A DNA stretch of 64,000 nt from assembly GCF_007004065.1 (NCBI RefSeq), contig NZ_VFSV01000001.1:124001-188000 (forward strand), given 5' to 3'. The notes beneath the pieces are model-generated. The model searched no databases and had not been told where the DNA came from. It was given only the letters and a program-made list of their open reading frames with translations. Both the position numbers and the translations under genes were made by a program. This DNA comes from Palleronia caenipelagi (GTDB lineage Bacteria; Pseudomonadota; Alphaproteobacteria; Rhodobacterales; Rhodobacteraceae). Below, piece by piece: positions 62,003-64,000 of the stretch (position 1 is its first letter; each line of letters opens with the position of its first letter).

Positions 62003-62559
62003 GCGACATTGCCGCCGTAAAGGCTGCTGCGCGCAAGGCCGCGTTTGCCCGGCGTGCAGAGGATCATCGGCGGCTCGGGGCCGTGGTTGCGCCCGCGCTC
62101 ACTCGTCTGGCCGAGGCGCTCGACGGGGCCGGGGGTCCGGTCGCGGTCTACTGGCCAATACGGACGGAAATCGACCCGCGTCCGGTGTTGAAGGACCTGT
62201 CGACTCAAACGTGCCTGCCCGTCGTGCCGGGCCCGGACCAGCCCTTACGGTTTCGCACATGGTCGGACGGCGACGCGATCGAGCCCGCCAGTTTCGGCGT
62301 TCCGGTTCCCGCCACCGGCGACTGGCTCCGGCCCCGCACCCTGATCGTGCCGCTGCTGGCTTTTGACCGGCGCGGCTACCGGCTGGGCTATGGCGGCGGC
62401 TTCTATGATCGGACGATTGCGGAGCTCTCCGGCCTCCATCCTTTGCGCTGCATCGGCTTTGCCTATGATGCGCAAGAGGTGGAGGCCGTGCCGGTCGAGG
62501 CGACGGATCTGCCCCTCGACCTGATTGTTACCCCGACCCGGACGATCCGGGTCGGGTGA
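61999..62559 (+). CDS. 5-formyltetrahydrofolate cyclo-ligase
   Basis: A 186-residue enzyme (5-FCL, MTHFS) that returns 5-formyl-tetrahydrofolate to the folate pool with ATP. VAVYWPIRTEID and the family signature LAFDRRGYRLGYGGGFYDR are seen. The start is GTG 61999, overlapping the mgtE stop; a long upstream in-frame ORF is a shadow inside mgtE. It adds to the fhs/folD folate set at 24-27 kb. Its last codons encode an 11-bp hairpin. Confidence 0.93.
   Translation: MSDIAAVKAAARKAAFARRAEDHRRLGAVVAPALTRLAEALDGAGGPVAVYWPIRTEIDPRPVLKDLSTQTCLPVVPGPDQPLRFRTWSDGDAIEPASFGVPVPATGDWLRPRTLIVPLLAFDRRGYRLGYGGGFYDRTIAELSGLHPLRCIGFAYDAQEVEAVPVEATDLPLDLIVTPTRTIRVG
62532..62556. terminator. Hairpin within the 3' end of the 5-FCL gene
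   Basis: CCCGACCCGGA-CGA-TCCGGGTCGGG, a perfect 11-bp stem with a 3-nt loop, ends directly before the TGA stop. The convergent copper-chaperone gene ends 6 bp beyond. It probably serves as a shared terminator coded inside the gene, although no T-run follows. Confidence 0.6.
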
Positions 62560-62565
62560 GGGGCG

Positions 62566-63015
62566 TCATTCGGGGCGCGGGATCACGGTAAACGTCACCG
62601 GCACCGCGCCTGCATTCTCAAATTCCAGCGTCACCGTGATGTCATCGCCCTCGGTCATAGGGGAATCGAGCTTTATGAACATCACGTGGTAGTCACCGCG
62701 CTTGAAGACGACGCTCTCACCCGCGGGGATATGGATGGCGTCCTGATGTTCCATCTTCATCACCCCGTCCACGTTCATCGAGCGGTGGAGCTGGACCATG
62801 GGGACGTCCTCGCTGGTCACGTTGACGAGGGTGTCATCGGTCTCGCCCGTGTTTTCCACCAGCATGTATCCCCCGGCGGCCTTGGCCATGGGGGGCGTGG
62901 CGTAGATCACCGGGTCGGAGATCCTCAGCGCACTGGCGTCATCGGCCATGGCGGCGAGCGGCAGGAGGGCAGGCAGGGTCAGCGCCATGAGGCGACTGGA
63001 GAATCGGGTCATCAT
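62566..63015 (-). CDS. PCu(A)C-type periplasmic copper chaperone
   Basis: A 149-residue exported protein: signal peptide SRLMALTLPALLPLAAMA, then the PCu(A)C domain with the copper motif HRSMNVDGVMKM and the later HVMF (H-M-x..M and H-x-M pattern). Such proteins deliver Cu(I) to cytochrome oxidase. The start is ATG 63015 or 63012. The gene is followed by nothing on its strand, and a small exported protein gene lies just upstream. Confidence 0.92.
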   Translation of the reverse strand: MMTRFSSRLMALTLPALLPLAAMADDASALRISDPVIYATPPMAKAAGGYMLVENTGETDDTLVNVTSEDVPMVQLHRSMNVDGVMKMEHQDAIHIPAGESVVFKRGDYHVMFIKLDSPMTEGDDITVTLEFENAGAVPVTFTVIPRPE

Positions 63016-63057
63016 ATCTCTGGTCCTTTTGCGATAGGGTCTCGGAAGCGCAAAGGA

Positions 63058-63375
63058 TCAGAGCGGCGGTCCCCGGGGCCAGGTCGCGGAGATCACGGCG
63101 GGCACTGACGTCGCATGGAAGTCCGGTGTGTAGGCGATCGGCGCGACGGCAAGGGAGTGAGGTTCGGCACGGTCAGTGACCGGGACCCAGAGGCTCGCCA
63201 TCACCGCGCAGGGGGAGGCGTGTGACGGCTCATCCGGGTTGTGGGAGTCCGACACGATCACCACTTGCCCGCCCGCACAGAGCGCGATGCCGCCCGGCGC
63301 CACCAGTGCCACGGCAAGGGCGCTGGTCAGCAGGATCTGGCTCGCGACGAGCAGGGAGATCACCCGGTGCATCAT
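63058..63375 (-). CDS. Small exported protein, unknown function
   Basis: A 105-residue protein with an N-terminal hydrophobic segment MMHRVISLLVASQILLTSALAVALVA, then a short region with two cysteines (ALCAGG, SPCAVMA) and His residues (DSHNPDEPSHASPC) and a hydrophobic or Pro-rich end. It resembles in layout the small DUF2946-like proteins near copper genes, but I cannot place it there. It precedes the PCuAC gene by 42 bp on the same strand, so it may be co-transcribed and copper-related. Confidence 0.6.
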   Translation of the reverse strand: MMHRVISLLVASQILLTSALAVALVAPGGIALCAGGQVVIVSDSHNPDEPSHASPCAVMASLWVPVTDRAEPHSLAVAPIAYTPDFHATSVPAVISATWPRGPPL

Positions 63376-63452
63376 GTCTCCGGTCTGCGCCTCTCGCGCG
63401 GCCGCTGCAAGATGATCTTGCGCCGCACCGGCAGGCGTCCTAGCAGACGGTC

Positions 63453-64000
63453 ATGCGGATCTTGTTTCTTGGCGATGTGATGGGCCGCTCCGGACGGACG
63501 GCCATCGGGCAGCACCTGCGCAATCTGCGCGAGGAGCTGAATGTGAGCTTTTGCGTGGTGAACGGCGAGAATGCCACCAATGGTGCGGGCCTCTCTGCGG
63601 CCCATGCCAAAGGCATTCTTGAGGCCGGCGCGGATGTGATTACGCTGGGCGACCACGCCTTCGACCAGAAGGAGATGATGCAGTTCTGCGAGGCTGAGCC
63701 AAGGATCGTGCGACCGCTAAACTTCTCCAAGGCGGCGCCGGGGCAAGGTGCGCGCGTTTTCGAGGTGCAGGGCGGTGCGCGGGTGCTGGTGGCACAGGTG
63801 CTGGGGCAGGTCTTTATGAAGCGCCCCTTTGACGATCCCTTCTCGGCGGTCGAGCGCGCGCTGAAAGCCGCGCCGCTGGGCGGGGCGGTGCAGGCCACGC
63901 TCGTGGATATGCATTGCGAGGCGACCTCGGAGAAGATGGCCATGGGCCATTTCTGCGACGGGCGCGCCTCGATCGTGGTCGGCACCCATACCCATGTCCC
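63453..64000 (+). CDS. YmdB-family metallophosphoesterase, 5' part (runs off window)
   Basis: Reading from ATG 63453 the frame stays open to the window edge, about 182 codons. MRILFLGDVMGRSGR, the NGENATNGAGL motif, TLGDHAFDQKE and VVGTHTHV match the YmdB (TIGR00282) phosphodiesterases, whose ends bind two metals and split cyclic nucleotides in Bacillus. The rest lies outside. It is divergent from the small exported protein gene. Assignment is secure for the family; the physiological role in this lineage is unknown. Confidence 0.9.
   Translation, partial: MRILFLGDVMGRSGRTAIGQHLRNLREELNVSFCVVNGENATNGAGLSAAHAKGILEAGADVITLGDHAFDQKEMMQFCEAEPRIVRPLNFSKAAPGQGARVFEVQGGARVLVAQVLGQVFMKRPFDDPFSAVERALKAAPLGGAVQATLVDMHCEATSEKMAMGHFCDGRASIVVGTHTHV

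Noticed and set aside
1-64000. Mobile elements, prophage, tRNA or rRNA genes
   Set aside because: No transposase, integrase or phage motif was seen in any translated frame and no cloverleaf was found in the gaps by eye; small RNAs cannot be excluded.

Overview
The window reads as a chromosomal segment of a G+C-rich alphaproteobacterium, most likely a Rhodobacterales (Roseobacter-group) species. The evidence is gene content and order: the chvI-chvG-hprK-rapZ-manX-ptsH cluster next to pckA, a short HprK, HisZ with short-form HisG, a sucCD-sucAB-lpd operon with membrane-protein genes inside it, an NAD-type formate dehydrogenase with fused FdsG-FdsB, and intergenic GC-rich repeats of a kind I associate with roseobacters. 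It is mostly housekeeping and metabolism. I see no prophage, insertion sequence, CRISPR array, tRNA or rRNA.

Layout. 1-2.1 kb: 5' part of a TetR regulator, polyphosphate kinase 2 and an EamA exporter. 2.1-4.9 kb: two divergent FadL-type outer-membrane channels that form an inverted duplication including their 95-bp leaders. 5.1-16 kb (minus strand): a long TCA-cycle operon, sucC, membrane protein, sucD, DUF805, sucA, sucB, membrane protein, lipoprotein, MAPEG protein, lpd. 16.2-24.5 kb: a glycosyltransferase, pckA, the ChvGI two-component system with the regulatory PTS (HprK, RapZ, EIIA-Man, HPr), and a D-2-hydroxyacid dehydrogenase. 24.6-31.8 kb: fhs, folD, fdsB and fdsA, a one-carbon/formate block. 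31.9-34.2 kb: a DUF1127 protein and LolC/LolD. 34.3-38.7 kb (minus): a fused TRAP permease, universal stress protein and class III aminotransferase with tightly packed or overlapping ends. 38.8-40.7 kb: a GH25 lipoprotein and an unrecognised four-helix membrane protein. 40.8-46.3 kb (minus): a BMP-type nucleoside/purine ABC transporter with a K+-channel-like gene inside. 46.5-50.6 kb: dnaE and a small lipoprotein. 50.6-51.6 kb: an aspartate-rich RTX-like protein. 51.8-55.3 kb: slyX, then hisS-hisZ-hisG. 55.4-60.5 kb: Bax-inhibitor-1-like protein, quinone oxidoreductase, XRE regulator, hisN-like phosphatase, CAP-domain lipoprotein, guanine deaminase. 60.6-64 kb: mgtE, 5-formyl-THF cyclo-ligase, a PCuAC copper chaperone, a small exported protein and the start of a YmdB-type phosphoesterase.

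The genes fit together as central carbon flow (TCA operon, pckA, the PTS/ChvGI relay), formate and tetrahydrofolate chemistry (fhs, folD, FDH, 5-FCL), purine uptake and deamination (BMP ABC transporter, guaD) and histidine synthesis. I found no complete new defence or mobile system. The most unusual signals are non-coding: conserved palindromes in the paired FadL leaders, twin TGTGATCACA palindromes 21 bp apart before the suc operon, hairpins that bury the ribosome binding site of hisN and of the DUF1127 gene, terminator hairpins overlapping the ends of two convergent gene pairs, and a dispersed repeat whose variable stem keeps an invariant TGAC loop. The most unusual coding observations are the guest membrane genes in the TCA operon, the TRAP-Usp-aminotransferase unit without a binding protein, the channel in the BMP operon and the orphan membrane protein at 39.7 kb.
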